A stretch of 5,598 nucleotides of DNA from positions 1 through 5,598 of the forward strand of contig JALVXE010000224.1 of the NCBI GenBank assembly GCA_027038385.1. Direction: 5' to 3'. Under the pieces are notes generated by a model, which saw only the letters and a list, made by a program, of their open reading frames with translations, did not search any database and was not told the origin of the DNA. The DNA is from Thermotogaceae bacterium. GTDB taxonomy: Bacteria; Thermotogota; Thermotogae; Thermotogales; Thermotogaceae. The translations under genes were made by a program, and so were the position numbers. Positions 1-5,598 of this stretch are shown here, in pieces. Each line of letters starts with the position of its first letter. The stretch's first letter is position 1.

Positions 1-964
1 TAGTTCTCCTCCCTCTCCTCATAATTCCTACCCAGAGCTTCTTTTCTCTCCTTAATCAGCTCTACAAGCTCTTTGAAGTATCCCCTGCCTTCCTCTATCG
101 TGGAGCTCGATCTGATCTTGTCCAGCACCATCCTCATCTGTGAATATCCTTTGCCGCTGAACTCTCTCTTGAGATTCCTCTTTAAATGTACCCAGCAAAG
201 CTGATGATCCGATCCAGGGAAAAGTCTCTTTATGACTGATGTGATCCCTCTGAAATCATCTGTGATGAATATAGCCACCTTGCTCATTCCACGAGATATC
301 ATGTCCTGGAACACTTCCATCCAGAAGTCTTTGTTCTCCTTGCCTTGCTTGACCCAGTATCCCAGCGGCTGTTTATACCCATCCATATCTATACCTAAGG
401 CTATGAATATGCTCACATCCACTACCTTACCATTCTCATCTCTGAGCTTTCCGTGGTACGCATCTACAAATACAGCGAACAATTCCTCTGGAAGTGGAGA
501 GGTTTTGTATGCATCCAAGTGATCGTATATGAGATCTGTTAAATCTTCTATGGCTTCCTCTCGGTAGGGAAGTCCTAAAGTCTGCAAGGTTGATTTTATC
601 CTTGACCTTGAGTATTCGTTTACAAGTAGAGCCAAGAGTAAGTTCTCATAATCTTTGTCCACCCTTTTTCCATTTGTCTGGAAGTAGAGCTGGGCGGAAT
701 GAGCCAGATATTCTGACACGAGGGACTTTTATGTTGAGATCTCCCATTGTTAGGTAGAGATTTCTGTCATAGAATCCATTAGCGGAGTTGTCTGGATGCT
801 GTTGGAGGTAGAGTTGTCTTTCTGCTTCTAAGGCAGCATTGATGAGCTCTTGAAGGATTGAGGTCAGGGAGGGATGCCCTGACTCCTTTTTTGCCCAAGA
901 TGTACGGAGCGGGCTTTATGAACATATCGCTGTATGGACTATCTTCTTTCTTCTTTCTTGGCAT
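1..964 (-). pseudogene. IS256-family transposase, two frameshifts, C-terminus outside window
   Basis: This is a DDE transposase of the IS256/Mutator family, which cuts and joins the element's own DNA ends. Three reading frames must be joined. The first gives MPRKKKEDSPYSDMFIKPAP and the following residues (964 to about 887). The second runs from about 885 to 667 and includes ALEAERQLYLQQHPDNSANG and MGDLNIKVPRVR. The third runs from 665 to the window edge. Both joins have the same sense (one base too many) and sit in A6GG (about 892-885) and A5GGG (669-662). In the repaired numbering (320 residues present; the family is usually about 400), the first catalytic Asp is D167 in VFVDAYHGK, the second is D235 in FITDDFRG, and the family C-x2-H motif is C256/H259 (CWVH). 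The catalytic Glu should lie beyond the edge. The ATG at 964 is supported by a GGGGGTGAT ribosome binding site a few bases upstream. The gene is probably inactive unless slippage or base-call error explains the shifts. Family assignment is firm; functional status is not. Confidence 0.85.
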
Positions 965-984
965 ACCATCACCCCCTATCTGAG

Positions 985-1018
985 TCTAACCTTTTACACA
1001 ATTTTTACGAATACCCCC
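985..1018 (-). repeat. Putative terminal inverted repeat (left end) of the IS256-family element
   Basis: Read on the minus strand, this stretch starts with GGGGTATTCGTAAAAATTG and continues TGTAAAAGG, about 20 bases upstream of the transposase ribosome binding site. A G-rich start followed by an AT-rich TTGTGTAAAA block is what I would expect of an IS256-family terminus. The position also coincides with the switch from IS256 leader to IS3-like coding sequence on the other strand. The matching right-end repeat lies outside the window, so the exact first base is uncertain by a few positions. Confidence 0.45.
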
Positions 1019-1019
1019 G

Positions 1020-1265
1020 CTAAAGGAGATCAAGGAGAAGACGAAGGAATGGGTGGAGTATTACAACAGTCAAAGGCAGCATCAAGCACTGGGATACAAA
1101 ACGCCGGATATACTACGGGGAAAAGGATGTCAGTGGCTTCATAAATTAAAAACGACTTTAATGTGGTTCAAAATTTGGATACCATTTCAGGGTTTGTGTG
1201 AGAACTTTAATATCATTTTTCATAACTCCTGTAGTCATCTATCCAATAGAACTCGACGAGCCTAG
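1020..1265 (+). pseudogene. IS3-like (rve integrase) transposase, C-terminal remnant
   Basis: The frame reads LKEIKEKTKEWVEYYNSQRQ and then HQALGYKTPDIL. This is the characteristic end of the integrase-core transposases (OrfB of IS3 and relatives), where a W-x-x-x-Y-N-x-x-R-x-H-x-x-L-G-x-x-T-P block closes the domain. Only about 35 codons of recognisable protein remain. The catalytic Asp/Asp/Glu part should lie on the far side of the IS256 insertion, outside the window, or be lost. After codon ILR (about 1120) the frame continues open to a stop at 1265, but that tail (WLHKLKTTLMWFKIW and onward) does not look like conserved protein. It may read through the element's end, perhaps near 1185-1190. 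Non-functional as it stands. Confidence 0.65.
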
Positions 1266-1572
1266 AAGCTGCTATGCTTTCTACTATTCATTCCATCTTT
1301 CTGTTATGGCACTCTTCGGAACCTCAAACACTTTCATACGATTTTATCCCTAGAAATCAGAACTAGAAAAATATCCACATTCTCGGCCAGCATTATAGCT
1401 GTTGCTGTACTTACGGAAATCATGTAAGTGCTTTCCTAATTGTCACTCTGCTTTCTAATGTTTACTTGATAACGCAAAGGGTATGGCGAAGCAAATCAAG
1501 GAGACTTATCTAAATTTACAAACAGCTTCTCAAGAATTATACTGCTCTTTTTTGTTGAGCTTAGTATTCACA
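1266..1572. other. Decayed intergenic stretch between IS debris and sulfatase gene
   Basis: There is no intact gene on either strand. The plus strand has frequent stops. The minus strand holds short protein-like pieces in different frames interrupted by stops (see the PIN-like remnant). Just downstream of the sulfatase stop on the minus strand there is only a weak four-base-pair hairpin (GCTC...GAGC around an A-run, about 1544-1560), too weak to call a terminator. I see no tRNA, CRISPR repeat or riboswitch-like structure. The region looks like degraded former coding sequence beside the IS insertions. Confidence 0.5.
1345..1495 (-). pseudogene. Possible decayed PIN-domain (VapC-like) toxin fragment
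   Basis: On the minus strand one frame gives FAIPFALSSKH, a stop, KAE, a stop, QL (about 1490-1435). The neighbouring frame then gives MISVSTATAIMLAENVDIFL followed by VLISRDKIV (to about 1345). Joined, these resemble the C-terminal part of PIN-domain ribonucleases: a K-A-E/K-Y-x-L-S helix, a (D)AxAIxLAE block with the Asp replaced by Thr here, then a strand ending in S/T-x-D-K. Stops and a frame change rule out a working protein. Farther down the same strand (about 1210-1285) lies another short piece, IAASRLVEFYWIDDY, which could come from the start of such a domain or be chance. The likeness is by eye over about 40 residues, so the call is tentative. Confidence 0.28.
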
Positions 1573-2907
1573 CTATTTTAGTTTGAAATTTAAGCGAGTT
1601 TGCAAACTATAGCGTAATAACTCTCTTTTAAATTCTCTTATATAATTCATCAACTCCAAAGATATTTCATCTTCATGATTTAATCTAATAGCTTTCTGCT
1701 CCCTTGGGTCGGATTTCAAGTCAAACAAATATCTATTGCCATTAAATTCGATATATTTTAAGGACATTGTGCGAATACACCAGTTGAGAGGTCCATTCTT
1801 TTCAGGGTCGTGTCTTATTCCATTAATCTGCCTGAAGCCCTCACTGTAGATGTATTCTCTCGCTTCATTCTCATTCAGCAATGTACTTTTCCCAACAAAT
1901 TCTTTCGGTTTTTCATTAAAAAGGTACATAGTGATTGACGGTAGGAGATCTACCAAAGAAACCAATTTTCCCCGTTCAGATTCTCTTTCAATAGGACTAA
2001 TTTTTTCATTTCCCACTTTTATGATCAATGGAACTCTTATTATTTCATCAAAGGGTTTTGGTAAATGATCATAGTTGCCATGTTCAAGAAATTCCTCGCC
2101 GTGATCTGATGTAATTACTACAATAGTGTTTTTCAACAATCCTATCATATCTAATAAATTCAAAAGATTTCCTATCTGCCGATCTATCATTTCTAACCCT
2201 CTTGCATATAAATACTTATTAAACTCCAACCATTTTCTTTCATGGTTTCCATACAATTTGTCCATAATAAAATCATACATTCTAAATCTATTTCTTAAGC
2301 TTTCTTTCCATAGTCCAAAGTATGGTCCGTGTACTTCCATAAAATCAATAAAAGCAAAGAATCTTCTTGTTTTATTTTCACGAAGCACCCTGAATAAATC
2401 TTCTATTTGATCTTGAGCACTATATATGAGAGGTTTGTTTAAAAGAGCTCGCTCAATTCGCTCAATTTTCCTCCTAATTTGCTTTATCGCATTATAAAGG
2501 TTCAGTTTATCTAAAACTTTTTTCAAACACTTTCTTAACCCACTTCTCGGTTTAACAAAGAAAGGCTTTTTAAAATAGGACACTCCGCGATTATAACCGT
2601 ACAGGTTCGATACAAACCCATTGCCCCCATTGAATCCCAGTGTAAGATAATCCTTTTGTCTAAGATACTCCGCAAAGGTGCGTTTTGCGTCTACAACACC
2701 TGGTTTCCTTGACTGGGAAGAGTAAACCGATGCCAGGATCCCAGGAAATGCGAATGGAGTGCTTGTGCCAGAAGTAAAGGCGTAGTCGTAAACAAAGGAT
2801 TCTTTAGCAACTTCATCCAAAATAGGAGTTTTGCTTCCTTTGAAATTCCTTGAATAACCCACAAAATCATATCGAAGAGTATCTATAATTATAAACAAAA
2901 TATTCAC
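1573..2907 (-). CDS. Sulfatase-like protein of the alkaline phosphatase superfamily
   Basis: A complete 444-residue protein of the sulfatase fold, a metal-dependent hydrolase family acting on sulfate or phosphate esters. Seen in sequence: N-terminal strand and metal-ligand motif IIIDTLRYD (D9), the segment STPFAFPGILASVY (49-62) where the family's catalytic loop falls, MEVHGPYF (190-197), the metal-binding VITSDHGEEF (D268, H269), HGNYDHLPKPFDE (276-288) and the VDLLPSI helix (319-325). There is no signal peptide or membrane helix, so it is probably cytoplasmic. At the loop position that normally holds Cys, Ser or Thr I read Ala (A53 in TPFAFP), so activity may be altered or absent; that alignment is inferred by eye. 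The start is GTG at 2907 behind a seven-G ribosome binding site. It lies 113 bases downstream of the broken flippase gene on the same strand. Sampled stretches are very AT-rich (15 of 60 G+C at 2101-2160), suggesting separate acquisition. The likely role is modification of a sulfated or phosphorylated surface glycan; the substrate is unknown. Confidence 0.82.
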   Translation of the reverse strand: MNILFIIIDTLRYDFVGYSRNFKGSKTPILDEVAKESFVYDYAFTSGTSTPFAFPGILASVYSSQSRKPGVVDAKRTFAEYLRQKDYLTLGFNGGNGFVSNLYGYNRGVSYFKKPFFVKPRSGLRKCLKKVLDKLNLYNAIKQIRRKIERIERALLNKPLIYSAQDQIEDLFRVLRENKTRRFFAFIDFMEVHGPYFGLWKESLRNRFRMYDFIMDKLYGNHERKWLEFNKYLYARGLEMIDRQIGNLLNLLDMIGLLKNTIVVITSDHGEEFLEHGNYDHLPKPFDEIIRVPLIIKVGNEKISPIERESERGKLVSLVDLLPSITMYLFNEKPKEFVGKSTLLNENEAREYIYSEGFRQINGIRHDPEKNGPLNWCIRTMSLKYIEFNGNRYLFDLKSDPREQKAIRLNHEDEISLELMNYIREFKRELLRYSLQTRLNFKLK

Positions 2908-2919
2908 GATTTCCCCCCC
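2908..2919 (-). promoter_or_regulatory. Ribosome binding site (G7) deciding the GTG start of the sulfatase-like gene
   Basis: On the minus strand seven consecutive G (2919-2913) precede AAATC and the GTG at 2907-2905, a spacing of five bases. The open frame begins with the canonical first strand of the sulfatase fold (NILFIIIDT), so GTG rather than a later ATG is the start. The rest of the 113-base gap to the flippase remnant is AT-rich with a TATAAC box near 2950, but I see no convincing -35 partner, so I do not call a promoter. Confidence 0.6.
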
Positions 2920-3020
2920 ATGAATTATTTGTAATGGGTCATTTTAAGTTATAGAGATGCATCTTATTTTCGAAGTATTAATTGTTTGTTGATCTACGAC
3001 GAACCTTTTCCACTATCTAT

Positions 3021-3685
3021 TTACAAATTTTTATATATTCCGAAGAGCCTCAAAATCATCCTATCCTTCTCAAAAAGTCCAAGAAGCACGAGAACAAGAA
3101 ACACCACAGCAAAACTAACAGCTAACCCCAAAAGGAGCAGAGTAATACCTTGAAATACCTGTTTTAAAAGCGTCAAAGTGATCCAAACAGCTATTCCTGA
3201 TACGATTGGTTTTATATACCTTAAGCTATAAGGAAACATTTTCAAGGTCCAATACACTTCTACCATTTTTATTATATTCACGCTCGCTATAGCTAGCGAA
3301 CCCTCAACAGCCGATCCCAATATGCCGTACTTTGGAACAATCAAGAAGTTCAACGCTGTGTTTAATGAAGCTGACAGTATGCCATTCAACATCTCGTATT
3401 TTTGATATTTCGTCATAGATAGAAGCAAACCATTTGATCCAACTGCCGCGTTGACGAACTGGCCAATTGCAAGCAAGATTAAAGCGTTTTTGCTTCTGTA
3501 TAATCTTTCCCGAATATACTCAGAATCTCCTCTGGAAAAGTTATTATCCACGGAATCTTTCACGGAATCTTTCAAACGCATCTTGCAAAGCGAATGCAAG
3601 GAAATACCCCAGAACCTTTGTGGAAAAAGATCACTCCAGCTTGCTTTGCAGTCATCCTTAGGTATTTGTCGTACTTTGTTTCCAA
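3021..3685 (-). pseudogene. Wzx-type polysaccharide flippase with the central region deleted
   Basis: Flippases of this family (usually 450-500 residues, 12-14 membrane helices) move lipid-linked glycan units across the membrane. Two pieces remain. From a TTG at 3685, frame one reads METKYDKYLRMTAKQAGVIF and FHKGSGVF, a typical cytoplasmic N-terminus plus the start of helix 1, then runs into a stop at 3574-3572. A second frame, open from 3599 to the stop at 3021, gives the C-terminal part: YIRERLYRSKNALILLAIGQ (29-48), NAAVGSNGLLLSMTKYQKYE (50-69), the NTALNFLIVPKYGILGSA loop (80-97), then helices near 131-147 and 151-175. Roughly 250 residues between the ends are missing and the frames do not match, so no transporter can be made. 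The YIRERLYRSKN part may itself sit at a second seam. The gene starts 14 bases after the upstream phosphodiesterase stop, so it was in that operon. Confidence 0.72.
3549..3574 (-). repeat. Perfect 12-bp tandem duplication inside the flippase remnant
   Basis: The plus-strand unit CACGGAATCTTT occurs twice head to tail (3549-3560 and 3561-3572), with the first two bases of a third copy following. In the C-terminal frame it encodes KDSVKDSV (residues 10-17 from the TTG at 3599). It lies about 30-50 bases on the C-terminal side of the point where recognisable flippase N-terminus ends, so it may mark the rearrangement. Unit length and perfect identity are directly visible; its origin is inference. 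Confidence 0.85.
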
Positions 3686-3697
3686 ATAAAATCCCCC
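3686..3697 (-). promoter_or_regulatory. Ribosome binding site for the TTG start of the flippase remnant
   Basis: On the minus strand GGGGGA (3697-3692) is followed by a six-base spacer and TTG at 3685-3683, directly after the stop of the phosphodiesterase gene (3702-3700). A strong G-rich site this close to the preceding stop supports TTG 3685 as the original flippase start and indicates co-transcription with the upstream genes. The later TTG at 3599 has no comparable site. Confidence 0.6.
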
Positions 3698-3699
3698 GT

Positions 3700-5019
3700 T
3701 CACTTGAAGAAACTCAACACAAGATCCCTTACCTCATAAATACTCCTTGGCACTGTTCCGTCTGTTGAAATGATGATCCCGTCCTCTGCATGGTTCGCGT
3801 CATCAGGGCCCGTATCGTTTTCATGAAGCCATATAGACTCATTACCAACGCTTCCTATGGAGCGCCACTTCAGATTCCCAAAGTATATTATGAGATCTGG
3901 CGGGATGTTTCTAACCTCCTTGTAAACTTCTTCAGGTTTGAAAACTTTTGTTCCTATGTTGTTTCCATGCTCATCCGTTATCTCTTCGAGTTCTCTTGCC
4001 AGCTGATCTCTGAAGTCTTCATATTCTGATTTTTTCACAACTCCGTTTGGCTCTCTTCCCTCAACGTTTATGAAGAGTCTTCCGTAGTATCCGCCTAACC
4101 CCCAGGCTTTAGTTTTGCTCCAATCGATTTTGCCTTCTTCTATAAGCTTTCCTATTCTTGTGGGCTTTTCTGGCTTTTCTTTGAGAACCAAGTAGCCCTT
4201 TTCTATGAGCCAGTCGTTTATAGATATTCCGCCATCCATCTTTTGGATTCCATGATCTGAAACTATGATCACCACCGTGTCATCTGGCATCAAAGATACG
4301 AGCTCACCGATTTTTTCATCCACATATCTGTAGTAATCTCTTATGGCGTTTTTGTAGGGGCTGTTTGGGTTGTGTTTGAAGTGTGTTGGATCGTGGTGAG
4401 CCCAAAAAGCGTGGTGCATTCTATCTACACCTATTTCAACCATCATGAAGAAATCCCAATCTTTCTCCACGATCAAGTGTTTTGCGACTTCAAAACGTTT
4501 TTGTGTCATCTCATATACCTGATCTATCACCATTTGCTTGTTCTCGGTTCTGAACTTTTCAACATCGAACATATACTCTCCCACCCATTTTTCTATATCT
4601 TTTTTCAAATTCGGCGGATAGGTGTATTCCACTTCTGTGCTTGGAGTGAGAAAACTCGTAACCAGGTATCCGTTGATCTTTTTTGGAGGATAAGTCAGTG
4701 GAACGCTCAGCGCTATGGATTTATACCCCATCTCTCCTAGAGTATCCCAAATGGTTGGATATTTGATGAGGCGGGAATTCGCGAAAAATACAGAATCGTA
4801 GTCATAGCTCTTTCTGTTTCTGAATCCGTATATTCCGAGCTCTCCAGGATCTTTGGAAGTTACCATGCTCATCCAAGCTGGGACCGTGATAGGAGGAATC
4901 GTTGAGTGGAGTGGCCCATGGCTTTTTGCAAGTTTGCGGATGCTTGGAAGTTCATCCCAAAATTCTTCGAAAACCAGTTTTGGATCGGCGCAATCAAGCC
5001 CTATAACGGCTACTTTCAT
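3700..5019 (-). CDS. Type I phosphodiesterase / nucleotide pyrophosphatase family protein
   Basis: A complete 439-residue two-metal hydrolase of the alkaline phosphatase superfamily (type I phosphodiesterase/nucleotide pyrophosphatase branch). All expected active-site positions are visible: D9 (VIGLDCADP) for one metal, nucleophile T45 in [11 protein letters not shown]199 and H203 in [14 protein letters not shown]255-H256 in IVSDHG, and H410 in DANHAEDGI. No signal peptide or membrane helix is seen, so it should be cytoplasmic. It starts at ATG 5019, whose ATGA overlaps the sat stop, with GGGAGGG (5033-5027) seven bases upstream inside sat, so the two are translationally coupled. Family members cleave phosphodiester or pyrophosphate bonds in nucleotides, or phosphonate and lipid phosphoesters. 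The tie to ATP sulfurylase suggests a substrate linked to sulfate activation (APS, PAPS, PAP) or to the glycan made by the locus, but the sequence does not settle which. The family call is strong; the substrate is open. Confidence 0.87.
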   Translation of the reverse strand: MKVAVIGLDCADPKLVFEEFWDELPSIRKLAKSHGPLHSTIPPITVPAWMSMVTSKDPGELGIYGFRNRKSYDYDSVFFANSRLIKYPTIWDTLGEMGYKSIALSVPLTYPPKKINGYLVTSFLTPSTEVEYTYPPNLKKDIEKWVGEYMFDVEKFRTENKQMVIDQVYEMTQKRFEVAKHLIVEKDWDFFMMVEIGVDRMHHAFWAHHDPTHFKHNPNSPYKNAIRDYYRYVDEKIGELVSLMPDDTVVIIVSDHGIQKMDGGISINDWLIEKGYLVLKEKPEKPTRIGKLIEEGKIDWSKTKAWGLGGYYGRLFINVEGREPNGVVKKSEYEDFRDQLARELEEITDEHGNNIGTKVFKPEEVYKEVRNIPPDLIIYFGNLKWRSIGSVGNESIWLHENDTGPDDANHAEDGIIISTDGTVPRSIYEVRDLVLSFFK

Positions 5020-5033
5020 TTTTCTTCCCTCCC
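5016..5033 (-). promoter_or_regulatory. Sat/phosphodiesterase ATGA overlap with internal ribosome binding site
   Basis: The last codons of sat contain GGGAGGG (5033-5027), a seven-base spacer, then ATG (5019-5017) whose last two bases begin the sat stop TGA (5018-5016). This is a standard translational-coupling arrangement and fixes the phosphodiesterase start at 5019. It implies near-stoichiometric production of the two enzymes. Confidence 0.85.
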
Positions 5034-5598
5034 GACGTTTCTGTAGTAATCCATCAAAATATTGGCCACTTCCGGTCTTGTGAACTCAGGAGGAGGCATG
5101 ATACCGTTCGAGAGCATTTCTCTCACTTTTGTTCCGCTCAAAAACACATGATCTTCATCGCTGTGTGGGCAGGTTTTCTTAGTTGCCATCCCGCCACATT
5201 TCTTGCAGTAAAAAGCATGCTCGAACTTCAACGGAACGATTCCTATCTCTTCTGGTTCGAACTGGTCGAATATTTCCTGTGCTTCGTAAGTTCCATAGTA
5301 ATTTCCAACACCGGCGTGATCCCTTCCAACTATGAAATGAGTACAACCGTAGTTTTTCCTACATATCGCATGAAATATCGCTTCTCTTGGACCTGCATAT
5401 CTCATATTGACCGGGAAAACTCCAAGTAGCACTCTTTCCTTTGGATAGTAGTTCTCTATTATCACTTCGTATGTTTTCATCCTGACCTCCGCCGGGATAT
5501 CTCCCTTTTTGGTCTTTCCAACGAGTGGATTTATGAAAAGCCCGTCCACCATTTCAAGTGCCACTTTTTGCAGATACTCGTGGGCCCTGTGGATGGGG
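5016..5598 (-). CDS. sat: Sulfate adenylyltransferase (ATP sulfurylase), C-terminal half, runs off right edge
   Basis: Catalyses ATP + sulfate to adenosine 5'-phosphosulfate (APS) + pyrophosphate, the first step of sulfate activation, in the cytoplasm. The 193 residues present (numbered from the edge) begin inside the first nucleotide motif, PIHRAHEYL (H3, H6). They continue with GLFINPLVG (19-27), [13 protein letters not shown] (65-77), the [12 protein letters not shown] segment (87-98), a Cys/His cluster C131, C134, C143, H145 as in the zinc-binding form of bacterial and archaeal Sat, then SGTKVREML (154-162) and the closing [11 protein letters not shown] (171-181). All expected motifs of this half are intact; the N-terminal half lies outside. 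The frame stays open to the edge, so the GTG at 5564 is not the real start. Its stop overlaps the phosphodiesterase ATG. With no reductase genes in view and glycan genes nearby, an assimilatory role in glycan sulfation is more likely than sulfate respiration, but this is inference. Confidence 0.95.
   Translation of the reverse strand, partial: PIHRAHEYLQKVALEMVDGLFINPLVGKTKKGDIPAEVRMKTYEVIIENYYPKERVLLGVFPVNMRYAGPREAIFHAICRKNYGCTHFIVGRDHAGVGNYYGTYEAQEIFDQFEPEEIGIVPLKFEHAFYCKKCGGMATKKTCPHSDEDHVFLSGTKVREMLSNGIMPPPEFTRPEVANILMDYYRNVGREEK

Larger units (their letters stand above)
1..1018 (-). mobile_element. IS256-family (Mutator-type) insertion sequence, partial, runs off left edge
   Basis: The element is defined by the frameshifted IS256-type transposase on the minus strand and by its upstream end near 1014-1018. 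Read on the minus strand, a G-run followed by TATTCGTAAAAATTGTG leads into the transposase leader. Immediately outside this point the plus strand begins to encode an unrelated IS3-like transposase tail, which fixes the boundary to within about ten bases. The other end, with roughly the last 80-90 transposase codons and the second terminal repeat, lies outside the window, so the target-site duplication cannot be checked. Sampled GC here (28 of 60 bases at 301-360) is higher than in the sulfatase gene, as expected for a mobile element of separate origin. Confidence 0.75.

Noticed and set aside
232..522. Plus-strand 96-codon open frame
   Set aside because: It lies antisense to the conserved DDE region of the IS256 transposase and encodes nothing recognisable; it is a shadow frame.
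885..892. Classic -1 programmed ribosomal frameshift at A AAA AAG
   Set aside because: The frame change needed is +1 (or -2) in sense; a -1 shift would lead into the wrong frame, so the usual IS-type slippery heptamer explanation does not fit.
779..964. A stand-alone 61-residue protein from the ATG at 964
   Set aside because: Only its first ~26 residues are the real transposase N-terminus; after the A6 run the frame reads Arg/Thr/Pro-rich noise while the next frame carries the conserved protein.
1536..1560. Rho-independent terminator after the sulfatase gene
   Set aside because: The only hairpin is a four-base-pair stem without a following T-run on the minus strand; too weak to support.
2940..3000. 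Promoter for the sulfatase gene (TATAAC near 2950)
   Set aside because: The sequence is generally AT-rich and the hexamer 17 bases upstream does not resemble a -35 element; a chance match is likely.
3021..3599. A genuine 192-residue membrane protein starting at TTG 3599
   Set aside because: There is no ribosome binding site, the first ~25 residues include the duplicated KDSV unit and no family likeness, and a proper flippase start with a ribosome binding site lies at 3685 in another frame.
4372..4740. Plus-strand 122-codon open frame, and other plus-strand frames over 3451-5429
   Set aside because: All lie antisense to the phosphodiesterase, sat or flippase remnant, have atypical composition rich in Phe, Cys and Ser, and lack ribosome binding sites.

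Overview
The window reads as part of a surface-polysaccharide / sulfate-activation locus in a thermophile-like prokaryote, damaged on one side by insertion sequences. The Lys/Glu-rich proteins, AGA/AGG arginine codons and G-rich Shine-Dalgarno sites in front of ATG, GTG and TTG starts fit Thermotogota or a similar lineage. A thermophilic archaeon (Thermococcales carry comparable sulfate-activation clusters) is not excluded. The assignment is an inference from style, not from a marker gene.

Right side (about 3000-5598, all on the minus strand, so read from high to low coordinates): the C-terminal half of ATP sulfurylase (sat) enters from the right edge. Its stop overlaps by ATGA the start of an intact type I phosphodiesterase / alkaline-phosphatase superfamily enzyme. 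Fourteen bases after that gene comes a Wzx-type polysaccharide flippase, which has collapsed: its N-terminal ~28 codons and its C-terminal membrane segments are recognisable, but the large middle part is gone and the two ends lie in different frames. A perfect 12-bp tandem duplication lies just after the seam. Next (1573-2907) comes a complete sulfatase-like protein with a GTG start behind a seven-G ribosome binding site. It is visibly more AT-rich than its neighbours, and it has alanine where I would place the family's catalytic nucleophile.

Left side (1-1570): an IS256-family (Mutator-type) element runs off the left edge. Its transposase is encoded on the minus strand and carries two frameshifts of the same sense, each at an A-run followed by G. 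Its end lies near 1018 and abuts, on the plus strand, the last part of an IS3-like integrase-type transposase, which suggests one IS inserted into another. Between this nest and the sulfatase gene are about 300 bases of decayed sequence with a possible remnant of a PIN-domain (VapC-like) toxin on the minus strand.

Working model: Sat, with an APS kinase expected outside the window, makes activated sulfate for a sulfated glycan. The phosphodiesterase may act on a nucleotide by-product or on a glycan or lipid phosphoester. The flippase would have exported the glycan unit, and the sulfatase-like protein may tailor it. The broken flippase and the IS debris indicate that this glycan locus is being lost or remodelled in this strain.
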